Positions 41,178 through 49,255 of a stretch of DNA of 64,000 bases are shown piece after piece; the stretch's first letter is position 1, and every line of letters begins with the position of its first letter. The DNA comes from VRUE01 sp963703175 (lineage in GTDB: Bacteria > Actinomycetota > Thermoleophilia > Solirubrobacterales > 70-9), in NCBI GenBank assembly GCA_963703175.1, contig OY969794.1, positions 868,001-932,000 on the forward strand, in the 5' to 3' direction. A program made the translations under genes and the position numbers. Under the pieces are notes generated by a model that was not told the origin of the DNA, ran no database searches, and saw only the letters and a list, made by a program, of their open reading frames with translations.

Positions 41178-42830
41178 ATGAGCGAGCCGCTGCTCAGCGT
41201 CGAGGGCCTGCGGGTCGGCTTCGCCACCGAAGGCGGTCGCGTGCAGGCGGTCGACGGCGTCTCCTTCGAGCTCGCGCCCGGCGAGGTGCTGGCGATCGTC
41301 GGCGAGTCGGGCTCGGGCAAGAGTGTCACCGCGCAAACGATCATCGGCCTCACCCGCTCGCCAAACGCCGAGATCGAGGGCTCGATTCACCTCGGTGAGA
41401 TCGAGCTGGTCGAGGCCGACGAGGAGGAGCTGCGCAAGGTCCGCGGTGAGCGGATCGCGATGGTCTTCCAGGACCCGATGACCTCGTTCAACCCGGTCTA
41501 CCGGGTCGGCGCCCAGCTGGTCGAGGCCATCGTCGCGCACCGTCCCCGGATGACGCGCGCCGCCGCGCGCCAAAGCGCGGTCGAGCTGCTCGGCGCGGTT
41601 GGCCTGCGCAACCCGGACCGCCAGGCGAACCGCTACCCGCACGAACTCTCCGGCGGAATGCGCCAGCGGGCGATGATCGCGATGGCGCTGACCCTGGAGC
41701 CAGAGGTGCTGATCGCCGACGAGCCGACGACGGCGCTCGACGTGACGATCCAAGCGCAGATCCTTGAGCTGCTGCGCCGACTCAACCGCGAACGCGGCCT
41801 GGCGACGATCCTGATCACCCATGACTTCGGCGTCGTCGCTGAAATGGCCGATCGGGTCCTGGTCATGCACGACGGCAAGATCGTCGAGCGCGGCGACCTC
41901 GACGCGGTCTTCTACTCACCCGAGGACCCCTACACGCGCAAGCTACTCGGCGCGGTCGTCCGCCTCGACCAGGCGCCCCCGCTGCGGACGAGCCGGGGCA
42001 AGTCCCCGCTGCTCGAGGTAACCGACCTGGTCAAGCACTTTCCGGTCAAGCGCGGCCTTCTGTTCAATCGCGAGGTCGACCAGGTGCGGGCGGTCGACGG
42101 CGTCAGCTTCGGCGTCGCCAAGGGCGAGACGCTCGGCCTGGTGGGCGAGTCGGGCAGCGGCAAGTCGACCCTCTCGCGAACCGTGCTGCAGCTGCTGACG
42201 CCGACCTCGGGCTCGGTCCGCTTCGAGGGACGCGAGATCGCCGGCCTCTCGCGAAGGCAGATGCGGCCGCTGCGCGCCGACATGCAGCTGGTCTTCCAGG
42301 ACCCCTACGCCTCGCTCAATCCGCGCAAGCGGGTCGGTCAGATCGTCGGCGAGCCGCTGCGAGTGCAGGGCCGCGCCTCGGGCGCCGAGCTGCGCAGTCG
42401 CGTCCAGGAGTTGCTCGACCGGGTCGGCCTCTCAGCCGCGCACTACAACCGCTACCCGCACGAGTTCTCCGGTGGGCAGCGGCAGCGAGTAGGCATTGCC
42501 CGGGCGCTGGCGCTGCGACCAAAGCTGATCATCGCCGATGAGCCCGTCTCCGCTCTCGACGTCTCGATCCGTGCCCAAATCCTCGATTTGCTCTCCGACC
42601 TGCAGGAGGAGTTCGGACTCACCTACGTCTTCGTCGCCCACGACATCGGAGTCGTCCGCCACGTCTCCGACCGAATCGCGGTTATGCACGAAGGCAAGAT
42701 CGTCGAGCAGGGACCGGCCGACCAGGTATGCGAGCGACCGTCGGACCCTTACACCAAGGCCCTGCTCGCTGCGGTGCCAGTACCCGACCCGCGCGAAAGC
42801 CGCGCCCGTCGGGGATCATCTGCGTTGTGA
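41178..42830 (+). CDS. Fused oligopeptide ABC ATPase (DppD-DppF-like)
   Basis: A 550-residue protein carrying two complete ATPase domains. Domain 1 has GESGSGKS, the signature LSGGMRQR, and LIADEPTTALD. Domain 2 has GESGSGKS again, FSGGQRQRVGIARAL, and IIADEPVSALD. Each is followed by the oligopeptide-binding cap sequence (EDPYTRKLLGAV; SDPYTKALLAAV). One chain thus replaces the usual DppD and DppF. ATG 41178 has AGGGAGG upstream. Confidence 0.95.
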   Translation: MSEPLLSVEGLRVGFATEGGRVQAVDGVSFELAPGEVLAIVGESGSGKSVTAQTIIGLTRSPNAEIEGSIHLGEIELVEADEEELRKVRGERIAMVFQDPMTSFNPVYRVGAQLVEAIVAHRPRMTRAAARQSAVELLGAVGLRNPDRQANRYPHELSGGMRQRAMIAMALTLEPEVLIADEPTTALDVTIQAQILELLRRLNRERGLATILITHDFGVVAEMADRVLVMHDGKIVERGDLDAVFYSPEDPYTRKLLGAVVRLDQAPPLRTSRGKSPLLEVTDLVKHFPVKRGLLFNREVDQVRAVDGVSFGVAKGETLGLVGESGSGKSTLSRTVLQLLTPTSGSVRFEGREIAGLSRRQMRPLRADMQLVFQDPYASLNPRKRVGQIVGEPLRVQGRASGAELRSRVQELLDRVGLSAAHYNRYPHEFSGGQRQRVGIARALALRPKLIIADEPVSALDVSIRAQILDLLSDLQEEFGLTYVFVAHDIGVVRHVSDRIAVMHEGKIVEQGPADQVCERPSDPYTKALLAAVPVPDPRESRARRGSSAL

Positions 42831-43774
42831 CCCTGCCGCTCAGACCGCCGATCAAGCCCCAGCTCGCGCTAACCCGCAAAGAGCTACCGCGTGGTGAGCA
42901 GTGGGCTTATGAGCAAAAGCTCGACGGCTTCCGCGCGATCGTCTTCGTCGACGGCGCCAACGCCTACGTCCAGTCGCGCGGCAGCAAAGACCTGACTCGC
43001 TACTTCCCCGAGCTGAGCTTCGCGCCGGGGCGCTACATCCTCGACGGCGAGCTAGTCATCCGCGACGCCGAAGGTCAGCTCGAATTCGACGCCCTCCAGC
43101 AGCGGATCCATCCGGCTGAGTCGCGGATCAAGCTGCTCTCGAACGAGATCCCGGTCGACTACGTCGCCTTCGACCTACTCGCCGAGGAGGATGAGGCGCT
43201 GCTGGACACGCCGTTCGGGGAGCGGCGCGCGCGGCTAGATGCGCTGGCAGAAAGGGTCGGCGTTGAGCTCAGCGTGCTGAGCACAGACCCCGAGCAGGCC
43301 GAGGAATGGCTGCGTCGGACCGAGGGAACGATGGCCAAGCAGCTCGACGCCATCTACATCCCAGGCAAACGCAAAGGGATGGCCAAGGTGAAGCGGGAGC
43401 GAGAGATCGACTGCGTCGTGATGGGTTGGCGGCCCGGCAAAGAGGAGGGCACCGTGGGCTCACTCATCCTCGGCCTCTACGACGGCGACGAGCTGCGGTC
43501 GGTAGGCCACATCTCCGGCTTCAGCATGGAGGCCAAACGCGCCATGCCCAAGATGCTGGCGCCGCTGGAGACGGGCGACAGCGGCACCGCCGAGCCCAGC
43601 CGCTGGATGGGGGGACGTGACCTCCAGTGGGTCGCACTGCGCCCCGAGCTCGTCATCGAAGTCGGCTACGACCATGCAGCAGCGGGCAGGATTCGTCACG
43701 GGGCACGCTTCAGGCGCTTCCGGGATGACAAAGATCCGCGCGAGTGCACGTTCGATCTGTTGGATGAAGGATGA
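42827..43774 (+). CDS. ATP-dependent DNA ligase (LigC/LigD-type)
   Basis: This 315-residue ligase has the lysine motif I EQKLDGFRAIVF, motif III YILDGELVI, motif IV AFDLL, motif V KVKRE and an OB domain. It resembles actinobacterial LigC used in base-excision or end-joining repair. GTG 42827 overlaps the ABC ATPase stop (GTGA). It is convergent with the SOS-controlled radical SAM gene. Confidence 0.9.
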   Translation: MTLPLRPPIKPQLALTRKELPRGEQWAYEQKLDGFRAIVFVDGANAYVQSRGSKDLTRYFPELSFAPGRYILDGELVIRDAEGQLEFDALQQRIHPAESRIKLLSNEIPVDYVAFDLLAEEDEALLDTPFGERRARLDALAERVGVELSVLSTDPEQAEEWLRRTEGTMAKQLDAIYIPGKRKGMAKVKREREIDCVVMGWRPGKEEGTVGSLILGLYDGDELRSVGHISGFSMEAKRAMPKMLAPLETGDSGTAEPSRWMGGRDLQWVALRPELVIEVGYDHAAAGRIRHGARFRRFRDDKDPRECTFDLLDEG

Positions 43775-43775
43775 A

Positions 43776-44822
43776 TTAGAACAGGGGCTGCTGGCCGGCG
43801 GGTCCTGTCGGCGCAGGGGACCCACCGCCCCTTCCGGTAGCTAAAGCTTCCTCAGGGGCGGTCCCCCCTGCGCCGCCACCCGCCGGAGGCCGGCTTCTGC
43901 TCCTCCCCCAGCCGCGGACGGCCCTGGTAGTGAGCTTGCGTTGCTCGGGACGCATATTGGAGCGTCCGTTCGGGTAGAGATTCTCGTAGCGCGACAAAAG
44001 GTCCGGGCGTTTTGCTTCCAGCCAGGCGAAGAAGACGTCGCGGACCTCGTCGCGTAGATGTAGGGCTACGCCGCCTAGGAAGGTTGCGTTGGCTTCCCTT
44101 GCTCGGTCGATGATTGGTTGGACTTGGGCGGGGTCGTCGTTAATGCCTGGCATCAGGGGGGCGATCAGCACTCCAGAGTCGATGCCGCGGGAGCGGAGCT
44201 CGGCTACTGCGTCCAAGCGAGCGGAAGGGCTTGGCGTGTGGGGCTCGGTGGCTCGCCAGGCCTCCTCGTCGAGAGTTGGGACGGAGAGGTTGACCGAGAC
44301 CGGCAATCGCTTCGCCATCCGCTCGAAGATCTCGATGTCGCGCAGGACCAGTGGCGACTTGGTCAGCACCGAGACGGGAGTGTCGGCCTCCTCTAGCGCC
44401 GCCAGGATCGCGGGCATGAAGCGGTAGCGGCTCTCCACCCACTGATAGGGGTCGGTGTTCGTCCCCAGGGCAACCAGGTCGCGCTTCCAGCTCGACCGCT
44501 TCAGCTCAGCCCGCAGCAGCTCCGGCACATTGACCTTGACCACGATCTCGCGCTCGAAATCCCGACCCGCGTCGAAGTCGAGATAGGTGTGCGAGCTCCT
44601 GGCGAAGCAGAACACGCAGGCATGCGTGCATCCCCTAAAAGGATTGACCGTGTAGTTGAAGCCATAACGCCCACCGGGCACGTGGTTGAGCGCCGAGCGC
44701 GCCCGCACCTCGTGGAAGTTGATCCCCATCGCCTCCGGTGCATCGAAGGTGCGGACGACGGTGCCGTCGCCAATTCCAGGCAACCGCAGGTCGTTCTCGG
44801 GCCGCTGTTCGTCCCAGCGCAT
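43776..44822 (-). CDS. Rv2578c-family radical SAM protein
   Basis: A 348-residue radical SAM enzyme whose [4Fe-4S] cysteines are Cys65, Cys69 and Cys72 (GCTHACVFC). It continues ALGTNTDPYQWVESRYRFMP and is related to SplB-like and Rv2578c proteins. An SOS box abuts its start. The last ~36 residues (GGAGGTAPEEALATGRGGG and onward) are encoded by a palindromic element shared with dnaX, so the native C-terminus probably ends near RKLTTRAVRGWGRSR. The molecular substrate is unknown. Confidence 0.92.
   Translation of the reverse strand: MRWDEQRPENDLRLPGIGDGTVVRTFDAPEAMGINFHEVRARSALNHVPGGRYGFNYTVNPFRGCTHACVFCFARSSHTYLDFDAGRDFEREIVVKVNVPELLRAELKRSSWKRDLVALGTNTDPYQWVESRYRFMPAILAALEEADTPVSVLTKSPLVLRDIEIFERMAKRLPVSVNLSVPTLDEEAWRATEPHTPSPSARLDAVAELRSRGIDSGVLIAPLMPGINDDPAQVQPIIDRAREANATFLGGVALHLRDEVRDVFFAWLEAKRPDLLSRYENLYPNGRSNMRPEQRKLTTRAVRGWGRSRSRPPAGGGAGGTAPEEALATGRGGGSPAPTGPAGQQPLF
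43795..43886. repeat. Palindromic element copy 2 (92 bp) at the radical SAM gene end
   Basis: The outer arms CCGGCGGGT (43795-43803) and ACCCGCCGG (43878-43886) pair perfectly, as do all inner arms. Compared with copy 1, three base pairs changed on both sides (G-C to C-G, C-G to G-C, T-A to G-C) and one wobble became G-C. It is oriented opposite to copy 1 relative to its gene and supplies the protein's C-terminal tail. Confidence 0.85.
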
Positions 44823-44823
44823 A

Positions 44824-44837
44824 CGAACATATGTTCG
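44824..44837. promoter_or_regulatory. SOS (LexA) box of the radical SAM gene
   Basis: CGAACATATGTTCG is a perfect palindrome matching the actinobacterial LexA box CGAAC-N4-GTTCG. It lies one base upstream of the start codon at 44822, so LexA binding would block transcription. Mycobacterial Rv2578c is a known LexA-controlled gene. Confidence 0.85.
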
Positions 44838-44861
44838 CAGACGCTCCCGACGACGGCTCAG

Positions 44862-45347
44862 CTAGATGCTGGAGCCGGTCTCGTCGCGCTTGAAGGTCTC
44901 GAGCTGGTCGAGGGCTTTGGAGCGCGCTTTGGAGCGCAGCGGCGGCAGCAGGGCGACCAGGGTTCCGCTCGGGCCGAGCGCCTGCCGGGCCCAGTTGCGG
45001 AAGTTAAAGTCGTCGACATGGTCGACGATTTTGCCGTCGGCGAAGCGGAACTTCGCCTGGATGTCGTTGACCACCGGACGGCCGGTCGAGAAGGTGTAGC
45101 GGGCAATCCAGTGGGCCGAGCCTGACGCCTCGTCGGCGTCGTGCTCGTGCAGCTCGATCTTCAGATCGGTGGCACGGCTGGTCAACATCCGCCACATCGC
45201 GCCAATGTCAGAGCCCTGCAGGTCACCGAAGGCGGGGTCACAAAAGTGCGCGTTGGCCGCGTAGCAGGCGGACATCGCCGCGCCGTTGCACTGCCCAAAC
45301 GCCTCGTAGAAGCGCTCGATCGTCTCGCGGTTCGCCCCGTCTCCCAT
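44862..45347 (-). CDS. SnoaL/NTF2-like protein
   Basis: This 161-residue protein has the NTF2-like fold: an N-terminal helix with ETIERFYEAFGQCNGAAMSA, then strands ending DGKIVDHVDDFNFRNWARQA. Family members include cyclases, isomerases and small-molecule binders. Its ATG overlaps the stop of ytoQ by one base (TAATG). It is last in a minus-strand TetR-dcd-ytoQ-snoaL gene run. Confidence 0.85.
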   Translation of the reverse strand: MGDGANRETIERFYEAFGQCNGAAMSACYAANAHFCDPAFGDLQGSDIGAMWRMLTSRATDLKIELHEHDADEASGSAHWIARYTFSTGRPVVNDIQAKFRFADGKIVDHVDDFNFRNWARQALGPSGTLVALLPPLRSKARSKALDQLETFKRDETGSSI

Positions 45348-45817
45348 TAGGGCAACTTACCGGTGATCACGTAGCGAAGGACACTGACGACCTGCTCGGG
45401 CGTCCGCGCCGTGCCCTGGGCAGCGCGATCGACCTCCTTCAGCGCGTGGTCGAGCTCGGCGCCGTGCAGGGTGACGTAGGGCTTGCCCAGGGCAGCGGCA
45501 TAGCCGGCGTCAAAGGCGGCGTTCCACTGGCGGTATTTGTCGCCGAAGCGAACGACGACGATGTCGGCAGCACGGATCAACGTCTGCGTGCGAATCGCGT
45601 TGACGCCCGCTCCCATGTGGTCGCGCCAGAAGGACTCACTCTCCTCCCCCAACGTGCCGACACCGGCGTCGTCGGAGGCAGCGTGGTCGGTAACCGGCGC
45701 CGAGAACTCCACCGGCAGGCCAGCCTCCCCCACCCCAGCTTCGATCCGCTCGCGCCAGTCCGAGTGAATCTCCCCAGCTAGGTAGACCCGCCAGCTCCGG
45801 TCGGGAGGGGCGGACAC
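45347..45817 (-). CDS. YtoQ family protein (nucleoside deoxyribosyltransferase-like)
   Basis: A 156-residue protein whose core RVYLAGEIHSDWRERIEAGV and TLIRAADIVVVRFGDKYRQW match YtoQ, related to nucleoside 2-deoxyribosyltransferases. Residues here may bind nucleotides but the reaction is unproven. Start GTG 45817 fits family length, and it lies within the left arm of a large inverted repeat. The longer frame reads into the dCTP deaminase gene. Next to a dCTP deaminase gene, a nucleotide-metabolism role is likely. Confidence 0.8.
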   Translation of the reverse strand: MSAPPDRSWRVYLAGEIHSDWRERIEAGVGEAGLPVEFSAPVTDHAASDDAGVGTLGEESESFWRDHMGAGVNAIRTQTLIRAADIVVVRFGDKYRQWNAAFDAGYAAALGKPYVTLHGAELDHALKEVDRAAQGTARTPEQVVSVLRYVITGKLP

Positions 45818-45880
45818 GTCTCCCGAAACACTCAAGCGAGGCTCCCGCCGAGCGTTTCGGGAGACGTGTCCGCCCCTCCC
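45803..45880. repeat. 78-bp inverted repeat at the dcd/ytoQ junction
   Basis: Two 27-bp arms (45803-45829 and 45854-45880) starting GGGAGGGGCGGACACGTC are perfect inverted repeats around a 24-nt loop. They encode the last ~14 residues of the deaminase (GGGADTSPETLGGSLA) and the predicted first codons of YtoQ. This looks like an insertion that has become part of both coding ends, or an intercistronic hairpin controlling the operon. Confidence 0.85.
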
Positions 45881-47055
45881 CCACTGGCCTGCTCCTCGAA
45901 GTGTTTGCTCAGCATCGTCACTTGACCCTGGTAGTTGGAGCCAAGCTGCTCTCCATACAAGCGCTCTGCCGGAGCGCTGGTCTGCTCCAGAGCCAACTTG
46001 CACACCGGCTGGCGGTGCTCGACCATGAAGGAGACGTCACGCGCCCGCACCTCGAGCGCGGCGCGGCTGCCGTGGCGGCCGCCGGCCGGGTCGTAGCCGA
46101 AGCCAGGATCGAAGAAGCCGGCGTAGTGGGTGCGCAGCTCGCCCGCGGTCGGGTCGTAGGCCATCATCTCGGCGGCGATCTGCGGTGGGATGCAGACCCC
46201 CTCAGCGGAAAGCAGCAGGTAGAAGATCTCCGGCTCGAGCACGATCTTCCCCCCCGGCTCGGGGTAGACCGGGTCCCAGTAGTCACTCCAGCGATAGGCG
46301 CGGATGCGCGAGAGGTCGATCGGCAGGCTGTTCTTCTTCGCCCGGTAGCCAACGATGCGATCGCTTGGCCCGGAGAGATCTACGCTGAGGAAGAGTCCGT
46401 CGGCCAGCGCCAACTCGGACTCGCGCAGCGCGTGCGAGTCGAGGTAAAGCAGCGGGAACTCATCCTGCAAAGCTCGGATCGCCGGGTCAGAGAGGCGCAC
46501 ATCGCCGCGGGAGAGCCGCAGCTGGTTGAGTGAGAGCCCGCTCTGCACCTGAATTGCGAAGGAGCGCGGCACGACCTCCAAGTAGAGGCGGCCGTGGTAG
46601 CCAGAGCGGATCTCGTCGAAACGATGGTGGCGATCGGTGAGCACCCGGGTGAAGACGTCGAGGCGCCCGGTCGAGCTCTTCGGGTTCGCCTTGGCCCGCA
46701 CGTCCTCGGGAAGCGCCAGCTCCTCAATCAACGGCACCAGGTAAGGGCGGTCGCGCTCCAACACAGCGCCATCGCGCAAGTCGACTTTCTGGAAGGCGAG
46801 ACCCTCGATCTTCTCCTCGACGGTCGAATCGACGTCGGGCAGAAAGCTGCAGCGCAGCGCCCAGGCGAAGTCGCCGAGACGCAAGTCGATGCTGGCAGGC
46901 TGGATCGCCTCCGGGCGAATCCGGTAGTCGCCGGAGCTGATCCACTCGGCGTCGATTGCCTCGCTGAGGGCCTGCGAAGGCAGCACCCCAGCGGTCGCCG
47001 CGCTCATCGGCTCGGTCGCCGCGCTTGGCGCGGCTGCACTCGCGTCGCTCGTCAT
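45832..47055 (-). CDS. 2'-deoxycytidine 5'-triphosphate deaminase, two-domain form
   Basis: A 407-residue protein with two dUTPase/DCD-fold halves. The first has PASIDLRLGDFAWALRCSFL and ANPKSSTGRLDVFTRVLTDR; the second has KIVLEPEIFYLLLSAEGVC and DPGFGYDPAGGRHGSRAALE. This long form converts dCTP to dUTP in some bacteria. It overlaps the upstream TetR gene by 4 bp. Its C-terminal tail comes from the inverted repeat at 45803-45880. Confidence 0.88.
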   Translation of the reverse strand: MTSDASAAAPSAATEPMSAATAGVLPSQALSEAIDAEWISSGDYRIRPEAIQPASIDLRLGDFAWALRCSFLPDVDSTVEEKIEGLAFQKVDLRDGAVLERDRPYLVPLIEELALPEDVRAKANPKSSTGRLDVFTRVLTDRHHRFDEIRSGYHGRLYLEVVPRSFAIQVQSGLSLNQLRLSRGDVRLSDPAIRALQDEFPLLYLDSHALRESELALADGLFLSVDLSGPSDRIVGYRAKKNSLPIDLSRIRAYRWSDYWDPVYPEPGGKIVLEPEIFYLLLSAEGVCIPPQIAAEMMAYDPTAGELRTHYAGFFDPGFGYDPAGGRHGSRAALEVRARDVSFMVEHRQPVCKLALEQTSAPAERLYGEQLGSNYQGQVTMLSKHFEEQASGGGADTSPETLGGSLA

Positions 47056-47687
47056 CGACTTGAGATTATGCGGCGCGCCTCGGCGACGCCGAGGTAAGGA
47101 GCCAGCGCAAACTCAGCAAGTTCCGGGAAGAACTGATCGAGGTGGTTGGTTTCTCCCGCCAGCACACGCCGCCCAAGCAACGAAGCGATGCCGCCGACGA
47201 CGGCCTCGTCGGCCTCGGGCGGACGGACAGTGCCTTTACCCGCCGGGGCGCCGTTGCGCAAGTAGGGGACAAAACTCTCCACCGCAGCCTGAAAGCGCCC
47301 GCAGATGCCAGACCCTGCGCGCAGACCCTCGACCAGCAGCAGGTTCGCCTGCGCCGGCTCTGCGGTCAGGACAGAAAGCCCCGCCGTGAGCCCGGCACAG
47401 ACACCCTCGGCCCACTTGCCCCCGCTCGGGCAGGCGGCGAGCATTTCGTCGCGCAGCCGCTCCACCGCCGCGTCGTAGGCGGCGAAAAAACACTGGTCTT
47501 TGCTCGCGAAGTGAACGTAGAAGTCGCTCTTCGATACGCCCGCCCGAGTGGCTACCGCAGCGACCGTGGTGCTGTCGTAGCCTTGCTCATCGAGCGCCTC
47601 GGCAATAGCGGCGATCAAGCGCCCGCGCTGATTCTCAGCGATGAACTCGCGTGACAAGCCGTGGCGACCACGTGGAAGCGGCTTCAT
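47052..47687 (-). CDS. TetR-family regulator
   Basis: This 211-residue protein has the TetR DNA-binding domain (RGRLIAAIAEALDEQGYDST, then AGVSKSDFYVHFASKDQCFF) and a ligand domain. It is one of three related TetR proteins between 47.0 and 49.3 kb, sharing FYxxFxxKexCFxAAfdaa. It overlaps the dCTP deaminase gene by 4 bp, implying co-transcription. Confidence 0.9.
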   Translation of the reverse strand: MKPLPRGRHGLSREFIAENQRGRLIAAIAEALDEQGYDSTTVAAVATRAGVSKSDFYVHFASKDQCFFAAYDAAVERLRDEMLAACPSGGKWAEGVCAGLTAGLSVLTAEPAQANLLLVEGLRAGSGICGRFQAAVESFVPYLRNGAPAGKGTVRPPEADEAVVGGIASLLGRRVLAGETNHLDQFFPELAEFALAPYLGVAEARRIISSR

Positions 47688-47743
47688 GCAGTACTAAAGT
47701 CTGCCAGTGCTAAGCGCTTCTTGTCCGCCGGCCTAGCCCGAAT

Positions 47744-48394
47744 TTAGGCGGATGCCAAGTACGGAGCCGTCATGAACTCTGTCAATTCGGGCAACAGATC
47801 CTCGGCCCGGGCCGCCTCACCACGACGAATCTGCTGGTAAACGATCCAGGCGACGCCACCAACCACAGTCTCGGCAATCGTGTCGGGCAGGCGACCGTCT
47901 TGCGGCAACGTACGCCGCGTCAACTCGACAAAGGTCTCAAGCGCGTCCTCGTAGCGCTTCGTTGTGGTCGGTGTCGCCGAGAGGGCCTCGATCATGCACA
48001 TTCGCGCCAGAGTCGGCTGCTCGGCGACAAAACCGAGAAAGGCGGCGAGGCCGCCCTCAATCTGCTCTTGCCAATCGCCGTCTGCATCGGCACCACCTTC
48101 CTCGACACGGCGCAGTACCTCGTCCCGGGCGGAATCAAAAGCGGCAAGGAAGACCTCCTCCTTGCCCTCGAAATTGTCATACAGCGTTTTACGAGCAACT
48201 CCGGCCCTTCTAACGATGTCGGAGATCTTGGTCGCCTCATAGCCCTGTTCGGCCGTCAGTTCGGCCAGCGCATCCATAATGCGGCGCTGCTTGTGCTGGG
48301 CGATGAACTCGCGGGGCAGTGCCGGCCGGGGTGACCCCCCCAGCCGCTTCGGCGTCTGCCGTGCCTGCGTTCCCCCTTTTACCCGTGGCGGCAT
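47744..48394 (-). CDS. TetR-family regulator
   Basis: A 216-residue TetR protein starting at ATG 48394 (the longer frame from 48433 lacks support). The N-terminus is basic (PPRVKGGTQARQTPKRLGG), followed by HTH KRRIMDALAELTAEQGYEAT then AGVARKTLYDNFEGKEEVFL. It is paralogous to the flanking TetR genes and divergent from the one at 48500. Confidence 0.9.
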   Translation of the reverse strand: MPPRVKGGTQARQTPKRLGGSPRPALPREFIAQHKQRRIMDALAELTAEQGYEATKISDIVRRAGVARKTLYDNFEGKEEVFLAAFDSARDEVLRRVEEGGADADGDWQEQIEGGLAAFLGFVAEQPTLARMCMIEALSATPTTTKRYEDALETFVELTRRTLPQDGRLPDTIAETVVGGVAWIVYQQIRRGEAARAEDLLPELTEFMTAPYLASA

Positions 48395-48499
48395 AAACCA
48401 AGGATACCCGTGGCGGCCAAATTTCCAATGCACGTCAACGACTTTTCTGGTACCTTTGGAAGGCCTGCATAATTTCTAAAAGAAACGCGTAGGTTCCTT

Positions 48500-49255
48500 A
48501 TGTCGCCGGAGAGAGTGATGCTCAGCAGAGAGAAGTTGGCAGATGCGGTTGGGGACCGCTGGTCAGACGCGGAACTCAGCGAGGCCGTTGCGCTGCTGAC
48601 CCGGGCAGACGGCCGTTTTCCAGCGGGGGTTAGGACCCTTCCGGCGGACCTGGTCAAGGCGGTCCAGCGCGAGCGCCTGCTTGTGGCGATGACCGAGGCC
48701 GTCACCGAAATCGGCTACAACACACTCACGGTCCAGAATGTGCTTACCCGAGCTGGAATCTCGCGGCCCACCTTCTACGAGCAGTTCGACGACAAGGAGG
48801 ACTGTTTCCTCGCTGCCTTTGACGCCTCCGCGGCGCGGATGCGGGAGCGCATCGAAGCGACCGTCGCCGAGGCTGGACCCACTTGGCGCGACAAGCTGCG
48901 CAGCGGCATCGCTGAGCTGCTGCGCTTCATCGCCGAGGAGCCGGAAGAGGCGCAAGCGGTAATCGTCGAGGCCCGTGCTTCTAGCGCGGCAGGACTACGG
49001 CGGCGTGACGAGGTGCTCGACCGCTTCGCCACCTGCATCGACTCATTGGTCAGGGAGGACCTGGACAACCCCCCATCGGCGATCGCCGCAGCCGGGGTCG
49101 TGGGAGGAATCGAATCAGTGCTCTACGCGCGCCTGCAGAAAGGCGAGGTCGAGGATCTCGATGCGCTCCTCCCCTCGTTGATGTATTTCGCCGTCCTCGC
49201 GTACGCCGGCCGGGAGGCCGCCGGCGACGAGTTGGACGACGCAGCCCTCGCTTAA
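48500..49255 (+). CDS. TetR-family regulator
   Basis: This 251-residue protein has an extra N-terminal helical segment (about residues 1-55) before the TetR HTH (ERLLVAMTEAVTEIGYNTLT then AGISRPTFYEQFDDKEDCFL). It is divergent from the TetR gene at 47744-48394, 106 bp away, which suggests mutual or shared control. Confidence 0.9.
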   Translation: MSPERVMLSREKLADAVGDRWSDAELSEAVALLTRADGRFPAGVRTLPADLVKAVQRERLLVAMTEAVTEIGYNTLTVQNVLTRAGISRPTFYEQFDDKEDCFLAAFDASAARMRERIEATVAEAGPTWRDKLRSGIAELLRFIAEEPEEAQAVIVEARASSAAGLRRRDEVLDRFATCIDSLVREDLDNPPSAIAAAGVVGGIESVLYARLQKGEVEDLDALLPSLMYFAVLAYAGREAAGDELDDAALA

